Positions 9,741 through 21,728 are shown, counted from the stretch's first letter. The stretch is DNA of 64,000 bases from Rhizomys pruinosus (GCA_009823505.1 VZQC01005072.1:1-64000); one strand, 5' to 3'. Made by a program: numbers and translations. The notes: generated by a model from the sequence alone, not told the origin.

Positions 9741-12700
9741 GTATTTCTAAATTGTAATCTGTATATATAATAAGATAGTATTCGTTGCTGTGCATAGCTA
9801 TGACAGGTTGAAAATTTTTTAAGGAATCTAAGACACCATGTTTAATGGACCCTTTCTGTAAGGTGCCAACAAAGCACTACTAACAATAGTTGCCTCTAGG
9901 TGGAGACTTTGTGGGAGTGATGAGAAGGGAGTCACATTTTTCACTGGATTGCTTCTTGTATCTTTCAAATTAATAACATATGTATACATTCAAACCAATA
10001 AAATTTAATAACCACTTGAGTAGTTGAAGAAAGAAGATATATTTATTGTTAATAATATAGTTAGCATAATCTAATCTTTCTGTAAAGGGACATTTCAAGA
10101 TCTTTATTGTTTCGGGATTAAAGGGGATGATTCAGTTGACGTAACCACCACAGAACTTGGCACCTGGCAGATGTTGGGAAGGTGGTAGTGGCCTTGGTCT
10201 TGAGGTCATCGTTGTGACTATTAACCCCTAGTGAGTTCACCGTATACACAGACATAGCTAATGGGAGGCCGGACTTTAGACAGTTTATTGGATTTTCCTG
10301 GGATGTTGAACACAGATGGTGACTGGGAAATGCCAGAAAGCTGATGGAGCATGTGGTGAGTGAGTGGAAAAGGCGTGCGGGCCAGAAACAAGCCAGAGAA
10401 GGCAAGGAAACAGGACCGGTCTGCAGAAAGGCAGCTGCGCTCCTTGTATCGCACACCCTACTTTCAGTTGCTGATATTTCCAGAATGTTTAGTGCATTTT
10501 GTAAGTTGGAATTATTCTGACCTTTGTACCATTAAATGCTTTTTAAATAACAGAAACTTGAAATCTCATTAGGTAGACTACAGCATTCATTTTTCAAATT
10601 TAAGATTTCTCCTCATTTTATGGTGAGAAGCACAGAGTCCATAAATCAGAACACTTTATGGGAATCTGTAACATGTTGCTCTAATGCCAAGATGGAGAAT
10701 CTGATAGCATAGCTAATAAAAATTAAGACCCCTGAAAGACTGCAGTTCATGCTAACAGAGCACCGGAGACAGCCAAGCACTGTCTCTCCTTTGGTTTTAA
10801 AGCAGTCACGTTCACTCTGCTATTCCCTTATGAAGCGAGCACCCGGGAGGACGTTTGCAATTCAGGTGATGTGAAGTAGGTTCAGAGCTGAGAGCAGTTC
10901 CATGCAGAACCCCACAGCGTTGAGGCACCGTGGTCCTGTTGAGATTGCTGTTTCAATTCAATATCTCGTTCCTCAAGTGTCTGCTCTTCAACCAGCTTCA
11001 AATAGGGGCGGGAGCGGGAGTAAGCAGTACCAGGGGAGGCTTATTTCCAGTTCAGAATCTTAGGCCTGCCTCTAGTATCTACAGGTCAGAAGGTCCAGTT
11101 TTACCAGACTCCCTGGTGATGCCTGTGAGTCTCCATCTGTGGGAAGAACTATTTTAAATGGATCCGTATCCCAGGGGTGAAACACACCAGTGAAAAGGCA
11201 GCGTTCATTTTAGTGAAGAAATGAGAATCGATCAATTTCGATCATTGTTGAGAATAACGATTTAGTCAATTCAGCCCAAAATATATCATAGAAACAATTT
11301 TTGCCAAAGAAAGGGTTTGGGGACAAGAGAATCGTTTAGGGGGCCAGAAGATTTTAAATAAAGACGTAGAAGAGGAAGCAGCTTCGAAACAGAGGGCTCA
11401 AATCCCGCCAGTGCCAACTGGCCCACTCTGGTCACCAGAATGATAAGGAGCACATCAGATGAAGAAATGGGCCCATGAAATAATGAGGTGCCAGTGGTAC
11501 GGAGCACCCCCCCCACCACCACCATTTACAACCTAGGACATTTAAAACCTCGGAATTTCTTCCTGGGATTATCTGGTTTTTGAATCAGTGATTCCTTTCT
11601 GACAACAAGAGTTTCTTTTATTCTTTCCTCTTCTGTCCCCATAGCCTCGTGAATTAAAAGACTCCATCTATCAAACACTTTCATTTGTTAAGTAAGACTA
11701 TGTCAGGATTTCCCCCCATTTTCATGCATTCAAATGCTTCTGATCCGTAGAACACGGGGTGCAGGTGACCCATTTGGGTTGCTACAATTACGGATTCAAG
11801 AGAAGAAACCTGACTAACTTTGTTGGCATATTATGTTTCCTATATAGGATTCTGATTCAAAAGTAAAGAAAGACTTTACTTCTGCTGTAAATATGAGCAA
11901 GAATTTAATACAAATGAGAGTGAATGTCCGCAGGTTAAGAAATGAAGACAATGAGAGCAGAGTTATGAGTGTTGCTCAACTTTCCATCAGGACTGTTCTC
12001 AGAGAGAACTCAGCCTAGCTGAGGGAAACAGGAATTAATTGCCACAGCCAGGAATGCTCAGACCTGCCCCAGGAGGAGACACGGCAGAGGAGCAGGAGGT
12101 GTCTGTAGTCAGCTGCTGTCCTCGGTCGTGGAAAATACTGCAGAAACTCGCAAGCCACCACTTCCAGTGCAGAAGGCCTTCGTCATTCTAATTGTAGAGG
12201 TCCATGCTAAAAATCCATCACAGCGAATAATTTCTTAGAAAGCACCTATATAATAATCCAGACTAACAGGACTCCAGCCATCTTCAGGCTATATTTTTGG
12301 AGCTTTAAGTAATTCTATTATAAATAATGACCCCTCTGAGAATGGGAACTTACTTGTGTGGAACCAACATTTTAACTCCTTGAGTGATGTTCCCTTGCCA
12401 GAAGTAGAAATTCATCTCGGGCGCTTAACTCTGCTCATTTTGGTAAGTTTTCAATTAAAAAAAAAACTGATATGAATGGGGTGACTTTTTAAAGAAATGT
12501 GGACCCAGTGACAGGCTGAGTTCTGAGTTGACAAGGCTGGAGAACAATGGGCGCTGCTGCAGCACGGTGTCTGCTTACTGCTTCGGGACCTTCGAGGGTA
12601 TCTGTTTTCTCAAGAATGACAACCAGTGGTGTTTGAGATGGTGGCTGCACCTGTAGCTTGGGTAGATGTTTTGTAGGAACTACTATTTGAGTCCCAGCTT

Positions 12701-13127
12701 AAACTGACAGAGAACAACTTTCCTAGCTCTTCTGCATGTGTGGGCCTAGGTCCAGCCACCTTTGTGTTGCGTCATGCTTGGAGATGGTCCCGATTCATAA
12801 CTGGCAGACTATGGCCCAGAAACTCACTGTTCAGGAATTAATATATGGTTATCAAGTCCAAGAAATTTCACATCAGAATGGCTTCACAGAAGAAAGTTAT
12901 ACAAGAATGGAATTAATGGAGCGCCATAGCTTGAATTAAAACAGTTCGACAGTCCCCATTCCCTCAGAACTGAAGACAAACCTGGAAGATTAGGCTGAAC
13001 AGACAGGAAAACCCTGTCTTCTAGCTCTCGCTTTGTGCTGCCACCACAATTCAAAGATCTGGCTTCAAACAGCTTTCTAAATATTTTTTTTTTGCCTTTT
13101 TTTCCTTTAACACACACATGTATCTTT
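9741..13127. other. No gene seen in 3.4 kb
   Basis: Mostly unique, AT-rich sequence. Short frames (10118-10572, 10930-11157, 11286-11525, 12736-13132) have no domain, no shared splice structure and no coding bias that I can see. No RNA gene found. Confidence 0.45.
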
Positions 13128-13474
13128 AACAAGTACCTGATGCTGAGTAATGTATAAAGAAAAGAGATTTGTTCAGGTCACAGTTGGAGGCCAAAGTCCA
13201 AGATGCCTGACCCCATAATTTTGCCTCTCAGAACCTGTCAGAAGATTTCCCATCAAAGGAGCCTGACAGAATGGAGAATGGCGGATGGAGAGAGGAGAAA
13301 GGAGGCTCTGCATGAGAAGGCAAGGAGCAGAGCCCAGGGAAGGGCCAGGGTCACTCTTTTGTAACAGCTCACTCTCAAGGGAACTGATCTAGTCCCTTCA
13401 GAGCAGACATACTTTGTGACTTAACTACTTTCCATGAGGCTATATCTCTTTTTTTTCTTTTTTTCAAATGTTTT

Positions 13475-13558
13475 GGCCAGGCATGTTGGCAAACACCTTT
13501 AATCCCTAGCACTCTGGAGGCAAAGGCAGGCAGACCTCTGTGAGTTCAAGGCCAGCCT
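13475..13558 (+). mobile_element. B1 SINE, truncated 3' half, part of inverted pair
   Basis: GGCCAGGCATGTTGGCAAACACC to GTGAGTTCAAGGCCAGCCT; it stops mid-element and joins an antisense B1 directly. Confidence 0.9.
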
Positions 13559-13559
13559 T

Positions 13560-13675
13560 TAGTCCCAGCCGACCTGGAGCGCTCTCTTGTAGACCAGGCT
13601 GGCCTTGAACTCACAGAGATCCACCCGCCTCCACCTCCCGATTGCTGGAATCAAAGGCATGCCCCACCATGCCCC
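13560..13675 (-). mobile_element. B1 SINE, antisense, joined head-on to the previous B1
   Basis: AGTCCCAGCCGACCTGGAGC, AGACCAGGCTGGCCTTGAAC and GGAATCAAAGGCATGCCCCACC. With 13475-13558 it forms an inverted repeat that could fold into a hairpin. Confidence 0.9.
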
Positions 13676-13685
13676 GAACTTAAAG

Positions 13686-13776
13686 ATGGTTCTTAGCCAT
13701 GTGGGAGCTGGGAATCGAACCCTGGTCCTCTGCAAGAGCAGTCAGTGCTCTCAACCACTGAGCCATCTCTCCAGCC
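13686..13776 (-). mobile_element. B2 SINE head, antisense
   Basis: GGAATCGAACCCTGGTCCTCTGCAAGAGCAGTCAGTGCTC then CCACTGAGCCATCTCTCCAGCC is the first 90 bp of B2 in reverse. It ends exactly where the right copy of TGAGGCTATAT begins. Confidence 0.9.
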
Positions 13777-13920
13777 TGAGGCTATATAGCTCTTAAAGGT
13801 TTCACTACTTCACCATCTTGAAACTTGGCGGGGGTGGGGGGGAAGGGGGGGAGGCAGAGCACATCCAAACCATGGTGCCTTCTTCCTTCATGTGTCAAAT
13901 CAACTGATTAAAAATGGAAC

Positions 13921-14098
13921 TGGTGGTGCACGTCTTTGATCCCAGCACTCAGGAGGCAGAAGCAGGCACATTTCCTTGGAATCTAAGCCAGCCTGATCTA
14001 CGTAGTGACTTCCAAGCCAGCTGGGGCTACAGAGAGAGAGAGAGATCCTGCCTCAAAAAGACAAGCATAAAACAATAACAACAGCAACAACAACAGCA
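13921..14098 (+). mobile_element. B1 SINE with target duplication
   Basis: TGGTGGTGCACGTCTTTGATCCCAGC, GGGGCTACAGAGAGAGAGAG and an A-rich tail. Flanking copies AAAATGGAAC (13911-13920) and AAAATGGGAC (14099-14108) differ by one base. Confidence 0.92.
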
Positions 14099-14108
14099 AA
14101 AATGGGAC

Positions 14109-14515
14109 TTTGGTGAACCTAATGGTTAGGTCAGGAGATGATCAAGCTGGAGGGATCTTATGCATGAATCAGGTTTAGTGGTTTGCCTCCTGCCAAGCAG
14201 GGTCTCGGGCACTGAGAGCGTGTGAGGGTGCACAGAAGCACACCATTGAGCTGCAGTGGACATTTGTTTGAGCGCTACATGGCTCTAGAACCATACCAGA
14301 TTGTACAAAGTTTTGGTTTTCTTTTATTCTCATAGAAAGAAGCTAATATAGTCAAGTTAATGAATTACTAAATTTACTTCCATACATGCCCTATATTCAC
14401 ATATAGATCATTTTCTTTCAGTCCTTGACAGAGAAGAGTTGGCCACACCTTCTCTAGATGTTAAAACCTTTTTAATTTGACAGAAGGAAATTTGAAGATG
14501 AACAGAAGTAAACAG

Positions 14516-14552
<37 letters not shown>

Positions 14553-15714
14553 GTAAAGAGGAGAGTTATCTGCACTCACGGTTCAGGAAATAAACTCCAT
14601 CATGGCAGGGAAGGCTGGAGGCTGATGTGGCTTTGTCCATGCAAGCAGGAGTTTGCAGCAGTGTCTTCTTAAATAATGTTTCTCTGGAAACAGAGAGGCC
14701 GCTTGAAGCAAGGTACAGAAGATGAAGCTGGAGCCCTGTAGCCTCGTTCCCCAGTGGCCCACTCCCTCTAGTGAGGCCCACCTCCTCGGCAGTCCACGAC
14801 AGCCCCTACCAGCCGGGGACTGAGTGTTCAAGCACTGTGGGGGACATTCCACATTCAAACCGTAACAGCAACTCCCTAAAATTACTAGGAAAATAAAAGA
14901 GCAAATAATTGAATAAACCATGGCAAGGAAGCCCTTTCTGGGTAATGCAATGCCAAGGGAAGGAACTCCAAAGGAAAGATTTACAGATTTGACTATATGT
15001 AAATTAGAAACATTTGTACCCTATAGACCACCAAAGAAGGAGCAAAATGAGGACGATAAACAGGGAAATAAAGTTTGTAATTCATATGACAGAGGAAAAT
15101 GCATAGTGTTTGTTGCATCATTTGTGCTATAATATTTATGTTACTACCAAATGCCACTACAGTGAGTCTAAATTGATAAAAATAATACAAAACTAGAAAG
15201 AGTTCAGAGGAGAAGACAATAGCCAGGGAAGACAGCAGATCTTTGGCAGATGGAGAGCAGAAGACAGGACGCACTCAGCAGGACTTCGAAGTTCCAGGAG
15301 AGAAAGTGTCAGTACCACGAGGGAAAACGCACAGAAATCATGGGTGAAAGAGAGAGGAAGTCCTGGTCCTGATGAGGAGTTCCAGTTCCCCACCAGAGCC
15401 TAGCCTGCCAGGCCACCTCACACTGCCACCGTGCCCCAACCAGGCCCATGACCATTAATCCTGCCATTTCCACACTGGGGCTGCATTTAATTTTTTACTT
15501 TACTTAGAAGGCCTAGAAAAAGTATCATCCTCAGTTCAGCTGTTTTCTATATATCTGATGACAATAAATAAATACCTGTTATATTTGAAGACACTGCAGC
15601 CTGATATGGACCTTTTACAAATTTGCATTTCTCTTTTACTGATTTAGAAGATGGTTGATCATATTATTGGATGTTACATTTTCCCGTTGTAAGTACTACA
15701 TCTTCCCTGCATAT
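14109..15714. other. No gene seen; (TA)n tract at 14517-14549
   Basis: Unique-looking sequence. It holds an alternating TA microsatellite (14517-14549). Frames at 14566-14921, 14920-15132, 14993-15274 and 15193-15393 show no identifiable domains. Confidence 0.45.
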
Positions 15715-16085
15715 CACTCTGGACTTTACTGCCTTGTAAGACCTGGTGGTTTACACAACAGACATTCATTTCTCAGAGTCTGAGAGGTTAGACGTCTGAG
15801 ACCAGCATGCCAGCAGGGTAGGGTGAGGGTGTCTCCCCATCTCCGGGGGTCACTTTACCCAGGGGTCCTCATCCTCATATGAGGGTGGAGAAGGTGACTC
15901 AGTGTCTAGTCCTAAGAACTCTACTCCCATTGTGAAGCCCTGGCTGCATGATCTCATCTAAACCTACTTCTCTCCTATAGCTCCAAATGCCATCGCACCA
16001 GAGGTTAAGGAGTCGGCATACAAAAGCTGTAGGGAGAAAAGCGTGTAATTCATGTCTCCACATGCCAGGAAGCCTACTGCTCATA
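15715..16085. mobile_element. Possible old LTR or hAT-type relic
   Basis: 'ggtttacacaacagacattcatttctcagag' and 'ggtgagggtgtctccccatc' resemble the conserved segments of an ancient mammalian interspersed repeat. Highly diverged; family not determined. Confidence 0.3.
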
Positions 16086-16211
16086 GCTTGTTTCTAAATG
16101 GCAGAATTACAGGCAACTCTAGAGTCTTTTCCTTTGTTTTCATTCTCCAAGCTTTATTCACTGACCCTATACCACAATTATATTTATAAAATATTTTGAT
16201 TTTTTTTTTAT

Positions 16212-16350
16212 CTAGGCATGGTGGTGCACACCTTTAATACCAGCACTCAGGAGGCAGAGGCAGGCAGATCTCTGTGAGTTCAAGGCCAGCCTGGTCTACA
16301 TAGCAAGTTCCAGTCCAGCTTGGAGACCCAATCTCAAAAATACAAAAAAA
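16212..16350 (+). mobile_element. B1 SINE
   Basis: CTAGGCATGGTGGTGCACACC, GTGAGTTCAAGGCCAGCCTGG and an A tail. Near copies of ATATTTTGATTTTT (left) and ATATTTGATTTTT (right) flank it. Confidence 0.93.
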
Positions 16351-17015
16351 TATATATATTTGATTTTTAAAATGAGAGATACCTTCATTTAGGAGACCCA
16401 AAATGTTGATGTGGTTGGTAGAAAGTATTGGATGGTACATAGTGCCTTACCCACTGAGAAAGTAGCTTTAAATTACATTCTTTCAAACAAACGATGTAAA
16501 CTAATAAAATTTACTGCATGTGACTATAGTTGTACCAGTCTCCACCTCCTTTTCAAAACAATTCTCATAAACTTCAATCTCTTCTTCTGCCAATATCCCA
16601 TGTATTGGTTCATGTCTAAAGCCGTTTTTGCCTTTTTTGAAGACACCTTCAGCTCTTTATGCTTTATCTCCTGAATTCTAAGTTAAAGTTAGTGTGTGAT
16701 CCTTCCATTGTTACAGGCATGATTAGGAAGAGGCCATGAGAGGAAAAAGGGAAGGGTTAATTATTTTAGAGGCTCTATCAATCAGGATACGTTGTTTTGC
16801 TGCAGTAACAAATACCTTCCAAATCCTAGTATTGTATTCCTCACTCACTTGTGCTATGGGTTCTATCTCAGTGGAATAGAACTGTCTGCAATGACTACTT
16901 AGGAACCCAAGCTACAGGCACAGCCACCATCTCAAATGTCACTGGTTGTCATGCTTGAAAAAAAACAGATAATCTTGAAGGTCCTAAAGCAGTAACTAGA
17001 CACGGCACTATAGCA
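16351..17015. other. No gene or clear repeat seen
   Basis: AT-rich unique-looking sequence; the frame at 16411-16674 (+) has a hydrophobic C-terminal half but no recognised family. Confidence 0.4.
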
Positions 17016-17245
17016 GTGGCATATGCTATAGGCGTGGTATATGCTATAGATGTGGTATATGCTATAGATGTGGTATATGCTATAGCCATGGTGTATGCTA
17101 TAGATGTGGTATATGCTATAGCCATGGTATATGCTATAGATGTGCTATATGCTATAGATGTGGTATATGCTATAGACATGGTATATGCTATAGATGTGGT
17201 AAATGCTATAGACATGGTATATGCTATAGACATGGTATATGCCAT
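17016..17245. repeat. 18-bp minisatellite, about 13 copies
   Basis: The unit TATGCTATAGATGTGGTA repeats in perfect 18-bp register with two main variants (GATGTGGTA and GCCATGGTA/GACATGGTA). Because 18 is divisible by three, repetitive frames are open on both strands (VYAIDV on plus, IAYTTS on minus); these are not genes. Confidence 0.97.
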
Positions 17246-18000
17246 TTCTACTTGTAACCTACTACCTATGACTATAGGACCTTACCCACATGATCCAAGA
17301 ATAAAGGGACAAAAAGTCATTGTAACACAAGCCTTAAAAGAGAGATATTCTAAGAATATATTTTTTGAAAACCACTATTATGGTCTGGGCTGAGTCCAAA
17401 GTTGATGCCGCCTTCTCCATTTGCAGTGTCCTTGAGTCCGTCTCTGTTATTTATCATGCATGTTTGCAGTATTTTCCCAGCATCCACTCAGGTTACAAAG
17501 ACCAATGTGATTTCTGCTTTGAGGGACCTATACTCTCTTGAGAGAAAACAAATGATTGAAAGAGGAAAGGCCATGAGTTGCTGCCCTCTCCCCTCTTGCC
17601 CTGTGGCCTTGAGGTGGATGGAAGTGACAAGCTCTGCCAACCGCTGGGTGCTGGTCTGTTTGAGGCCCACTCCCAGCCAGTCCTCCTTTCAATGTCCTCC
17701 AGTCCCTGCTGTCCTGGCTCCCAGCCCTGTGTGGCTCCTTGGAAACCTCCCCCACTCCTCTTCTGCTGACATCTCCCACCTCTCCACTAGCTTTCACCTG
17801 ACTCTGAGAGTCAGCCTACAGTGACCTCAAACGCTTTCTCACTTGCTTTTTCATGCATAGCAAGGCCTCCATTTAAGCAAGTACAAAGACATGGTTTTGT
17901 TTTGTTTTTTGCTTAAATTTCCTTGACAGCACTCCTTAAAAATAAAAGTTACATTCATTTTTAAAATCACAAAAAGTTTTGCCAAAATTCAAAATATTTG
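17246..18000. other. No gene seen
   Basis: Unique-looking. Overlapping frames on both strands at 17402-17824 (up to 140 codons) lack a recognisable domain. Confidence 0.4.
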
Positions 18001-18009
18001 AAAAAGTAG

Positions 18010-18157
18010 ATTGCCAGGCATGGATGGTGGCACATGCCTTTAATCCGCACTTGGGAGGCAAAGGCAGGCGGATCTCTGTGAGTTCAAGATCAGCCTGGTC
18101 TACATAGTGAGTTCCAGGCCAGATGGGGCTACAGGGTGACCCTGTCTCAAAAAGACA
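18010..18157 (+). mobile_element. B1 SINE with 9-bp duplication
   Basis: CCAGGCATGGATGGTGGCACATGCC to CCCTGTCTCAAAAAGAC. AAAAAGTAG flanks it at 18001-18009 and 18158-18166. Confidence 0.95.
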
Positions 18158-18166
18158 AAAAAGTAG

Positions 18167-18912
18167 GCCAAAAGGCTGTCTGGAAGCAAGTTTCCTCATT
18201 TGCAGTTGGACTCATGGTCACATGGGAGCTTTTTCACGTGTGGGTGTCACTGTGACAAAAGCTGGTTATGCTTTTCATTTCTCCAGGGAGGGGTACTGCA
18301 CCCTGAGTAGCTGTTGCTAACTAGGATGAGACCTTGAACATACCTTCTGAAATGCTAGGTCTCAGTCAAAGAGGACGGCACCAGATGAGGCTGTAAAGAG
18401 TCTAAGGATGCATATTCCAGACAGGGCCATCCCATCATCTTCTGAGTAGGGTGTGGTGGGGGACAACGGAGCGAACAAGTGGGATTATCCAGAGCTTCAG
18501 TTTTGAAGACAAATCTCTACCACTGAACTATGCTTTCCAGTGCTTTATCCTGTGCTCCTTACCAGCTTGGGGTCATCTGCTGGGAGACTCGGCACATGGG
18601 GCAGATTCATAACCAGTGACTGCACAAGAAGCTCTTACCGCCGAGGTAGAGAAGAAAGGGTTAATTGTCACAGTGAACACTTCTGAAGACCAGAATGCTG
18701 CACATGCTGTGATGTCATTCTTTGGTCCTTAATATGCTAATACTGGCTTACCATGTCCTAGGGTAGAATAAGAGGCCTTGTTCGCATGTGCACACGCAAG
18801 TGTGAGAGAGGGTTGGAGAGACAGAGAGAGACAGAGAGACAGAGAGAGGAGGGTTGTGAACATGCAAAGAAATCATTTTATTTACAAGCATGAGATCTAG
18901 AGTTTGTTGTCA
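18167..18912. other. No gene seen; short (GA)n at 18817-18852
   Basis: Unique-looking sequence with a short GAGACAGAGAGA tract. Confidence 0.4.
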
Positions 18913-19060
18913 TTGTTTTGTTGTTTGAGACAGTCTCCCTGTAGCCCTAGCTGGCCTGGAACTCACTATGTAGACCAGGCTGGCCTTGAACTCATAGAGA
19001 TCCGCCTGCCTCTGCCTTGTGAGTGCTGGGATTAAAGGCTTGTACCACCATGCCTTGGCA
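18913..19060 (-). mobile_element. B1 SINE, antisense
   Basis: GTTGTTTGAGACAGTCTCCC, TAGACCAGGCTGGCCTTGAAC and GGGATTAAAGGCTTGTACCACC. Confidence 0.94.
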
Positions 19061-20343
19061 GCTCTTTTTTTTTTAAGTAATTCTGTATGTGCATGTTTGT
19101 GAATGCAAACCTAAGAATTCACAAAGCCTCAAGTAAATACTAATTTGTCAATCAAGTTAAAAGTAGAAGCACAATATTTTCTTTCCCAGTGACTTGCTTA
19201 CCTGGTAAGCAGGTTCCCGGCAGGCAGCTACACTCTTGACCCTACACATACAAAGGGTTCTGCCTTTCACTCTTGCCTGAGGTCAGTTCTCTTCCACTTT
19301 GCTGAAAGATCGTTTTGCTCTCCCGATCCACCACACCCACCTCTGATGTGCACAAAGCCCTCCACCCCCGACCCTGCATCCAAGGCCTTCCAGTTGCTCT
19401 GTCAGCTCTCCAGCTAGTCCCTGCAGACTGGGTGCCCTGCCCCTCTGCTCCATGGTAGGACCTGGAATCTTCATGTTTGGAACCGCCTGTGCTGGGGTCC
19501 ACGGAATGAGAGCTCCCCAGGAACCCTTGAAAATGAAGGCTGTCCCTGCTTCTGTAGCTTTCTAGGTGGACTGAATTTGAATTTTTAACAGAAGCCCAGG
19601 ACAGGCAGCCACAACTCTCGTGGGGACCACATGTAAGAACTAAAAACACTCCATGAATTCTGGGTGATTGTCCTGTTGGCCTCTGGGTCCAGCCAAGACT
19701 ACGGCAGCCCTTCAGGAGCTAAGAGGAGCCAGGCCCCAGAGGAAAGGGAATCCCACTGTACTGAACTTTGTTGGGATGGGGTACTAGGTTGCAGCTTTTT
19801 CCAATTACAGATAAACAACTGGTTATTCTAAAGACAAATAAGAAATGCAATAGACTAAAATTGCAGTTCCCTGAAGGTATTCTAGGAAATCTTGGTCTGG
19901 TGGGAAGTTAACCAGAGATGTGTGCAAGGGGAGTCCTATGCTCGTGAGTTCAACAACGTAGATCTAAACATGGGGTCACACAAAGTTTAATAGGTTCTTT
20001 TTCAGGGGCTTTAGTAAGCTAATGTGTATTATGGTTCTCTAAGAAGAATATAACTCATGCAACATTCCCCAAAAGCATTTTCCAAGAAAAGCTGTGGCTT
20101 TCTATTCAGGGTCACTCACAGGACTAAAGTTCTGTGGAACTCGTATTCCTAGAGAAGGATAACAAATGCAAGCCAGAGTCAGCCTCATCCGCCTCCTCAG
20201 CTCTTCCTTCACCTTCTTGAAGCTTACAAAATGAAGTGTGTTCAATTCCTAGATTCATCTGTGGAAGCTTGGGCATTATTAGTGCATATTCATGAGTCTA
20301 TAAACACTGAACTATTGTTATGACAAAAGCAAAGACACACAGA
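19061..20343. other. No gene seen in 1.3 kb
   Basis: Somewhat GC-richer around 19240-19650, where minus-strand frames of 135 and 63 codons occur without any known domain. Confidence 0.4.
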
Positions 20344-20357
20344 CAGGAAGGGTATTT

Positions 20358-20573
20358 TTTTTATTTATTTTTATTTTATGTGTGTGAATGTTATACCTGC
20401 ATGTATGTAAGCACACCTGTGTCAGACAATGCCTGCAGAGGAAAGAGAGGATGTTGGATCCCCTCAACTGGAATTAGACAGTTGTGAGAAGTCATGTGGA
20501 TGCTGTGATTCAAACTCAGGTCTTCTACAAGAACAGCCAATGCTATTAACCACTGAATCATCTCTCTAGTCCC
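20358..20573 (-). mobile_element. B3-type SINE, antisense, perfect 14-bp duplication
   Basis: Poly(T)/T-rich, GTGTGTGAATGTTATACCTGC, then 'aactcaggtcttctacaagaacagcc' and 'accactgaatcatctctctagtcc' (B2/B3 head in reverse). CAGGAAGGGTATTT flanks it at 20344-20357 and 20574-20587. Confidence 0.9.
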
Positions 20574-20601
20574 CAGGAAGGGTATTTAAAATAGTGATAG
20601 G

Positions 20602-21291
20602 TATCTAATTGTTATGGTAGGTTACTTTGGTATAGACACAGATGTTTGGATGGTATGTTAATCCATGAATTACATTTTTTTCTGTTAGATATGACAGGGT
20701 CTTACTGTGGCTTATAATATCGCCTAACCGTTAGAGGATGTAAGCTTAAATGCTTGTGCTTCATTAGTAGGATCAAAAGGTTATTCCTGGACAAACTGTC
20801 AGCCCATGAAAGGAAACAGCCAGAATTGACCAGAGTCCAAGACAACAGCTGCAGAGAAAGTAGACTGTTTTGCTTCTCATCTACCTGTACCCATTTTCTA
20901 AGCCTAGGGAACAATCTGTGGAAGAGGGGGCGTGGTAGAATGTAAGGGCTGCGATTGGGGTGAATGGTGAAACTACAGCAATATAGTCTGGACACTCAAC
21001 TTGATTGAACATACAAGGCCCCCCTGCTGGATGGTGGGACCCATGGGCTGTGTGGGTTTGGGCACAACTGCTTGCAAATTGATTTTACATGAAGGGTGCT
21101 TGTACTCATAAATTATTACTTATTGTTAAAAAATGGAAAAAAAACTGAGAGAAAGATGCAGGACAGTTATGGCAGAATGCATGATCTGGGATGGGGTGGG
21201 GTGGGGGGAAGGGAAGGGGAAATATGCCTGAACTGAATTGGAAAATGATGTATGAAATACACAAAGCATCAATAAAAAATGAAAATTAAAA
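20602..21291 (+). mobile_element. A-tailed retroposon copy 1 with 5' inversion
   Basis: A 690-bp insertion between perfect copies of AAAATAGTGATAGG (20588-20601 and 21292-21305). It ends in AATAAAAAATGAAAATTAAAA. The first part (20602 to about 20747) matches the plus strand of the provirus at 32758-32890, whereas the rest (about 20748-20987) matches the minus strand of the same region. It is therefore inverted at its 5' end relative to the family. From 20988 it carries a separate 3' module, shared with 26400-26746 and 63659-63971, with a G-rich purine tract (GGGGTGGGGTGGGGGG) before the tail. Minus-strand frames in it (20702-20995) are not genes. Confidence 0.85.
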
Positions 21292-21305
21292 AAAATAGTG
21301 ATAGG

Positions 21306-21728
21306 AACACATTTCTCTCATTCAATGAGAAATGCCCAAGGGACTAATTTGTTTAAGTGAGTCTGCATGACCAAACCTAAGAATTGTCTTTGAGATTCAA
21401 GAGTAAGAGGAGATAGCCAAGAAAATGCTGGAAAAGGAAATGAAGACAGTGTTTGTCCCTTGTGGAGACTGTGTTTAGCTTGAAGATTTCCTTCCACCTG
21501 TAAGACAAAATATTCTTCAGGAGACTCAGGGTCTCCTCCTTCTGAATGCAGAGCAAGGCTTCCAGCTGGGATTTCTGTTTCCATGGCAAGCTGGCTGGGA
21601 GAGGCATTTTACATGGCTACCAGCTCAAACTTCCATGCAGAAAAACTTCCAATTACTCAATGGCTGCATCTTTTTAGTTTCGTTGCTGTTTTGGGGAGGA
21701 TTAGAGTGAAGAGATGGAGTAACTGCAG
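21306..21728. other. No gene or clear repeat seen
   Basis: Unique-looking; frames at 21318-21607 (-) and 21583-21861 (+) are unsupported. Confidence 0.4.

Larger units (their letters stand above)
13128..13895. mobile_element. Old LTR-like (MaLR-type) relic, split by a SINE cluster
   Basis: Parts at 13128-13434 and 13788-13895 read as one unit: 'gtataaagaaaagagatttgttcaggtcacagttggag' at the left, 'catccaaaccatggtg' at the right, which resembles the ends of ancient mammalian MaLR LTRs. A SINE cluster with one 11-bp duplication splits it. The family assignment is tentative. Confidence 0.4.

Noticed and set aside
16949..17393. Repeat proteins on both strands (IAYTTS / VYAIDV)
   Set aside because: Both come from the 18-bp minisatellite, which is open in register on each strand.
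17402..17824. 140-codon secreted-like protein
   Set aside because: A hydrophobic patch near the start and Pro/Ser-rich tail are compatible with chance in a GC-richer stretch; an opposite-strand frame of similar length overlaps it.
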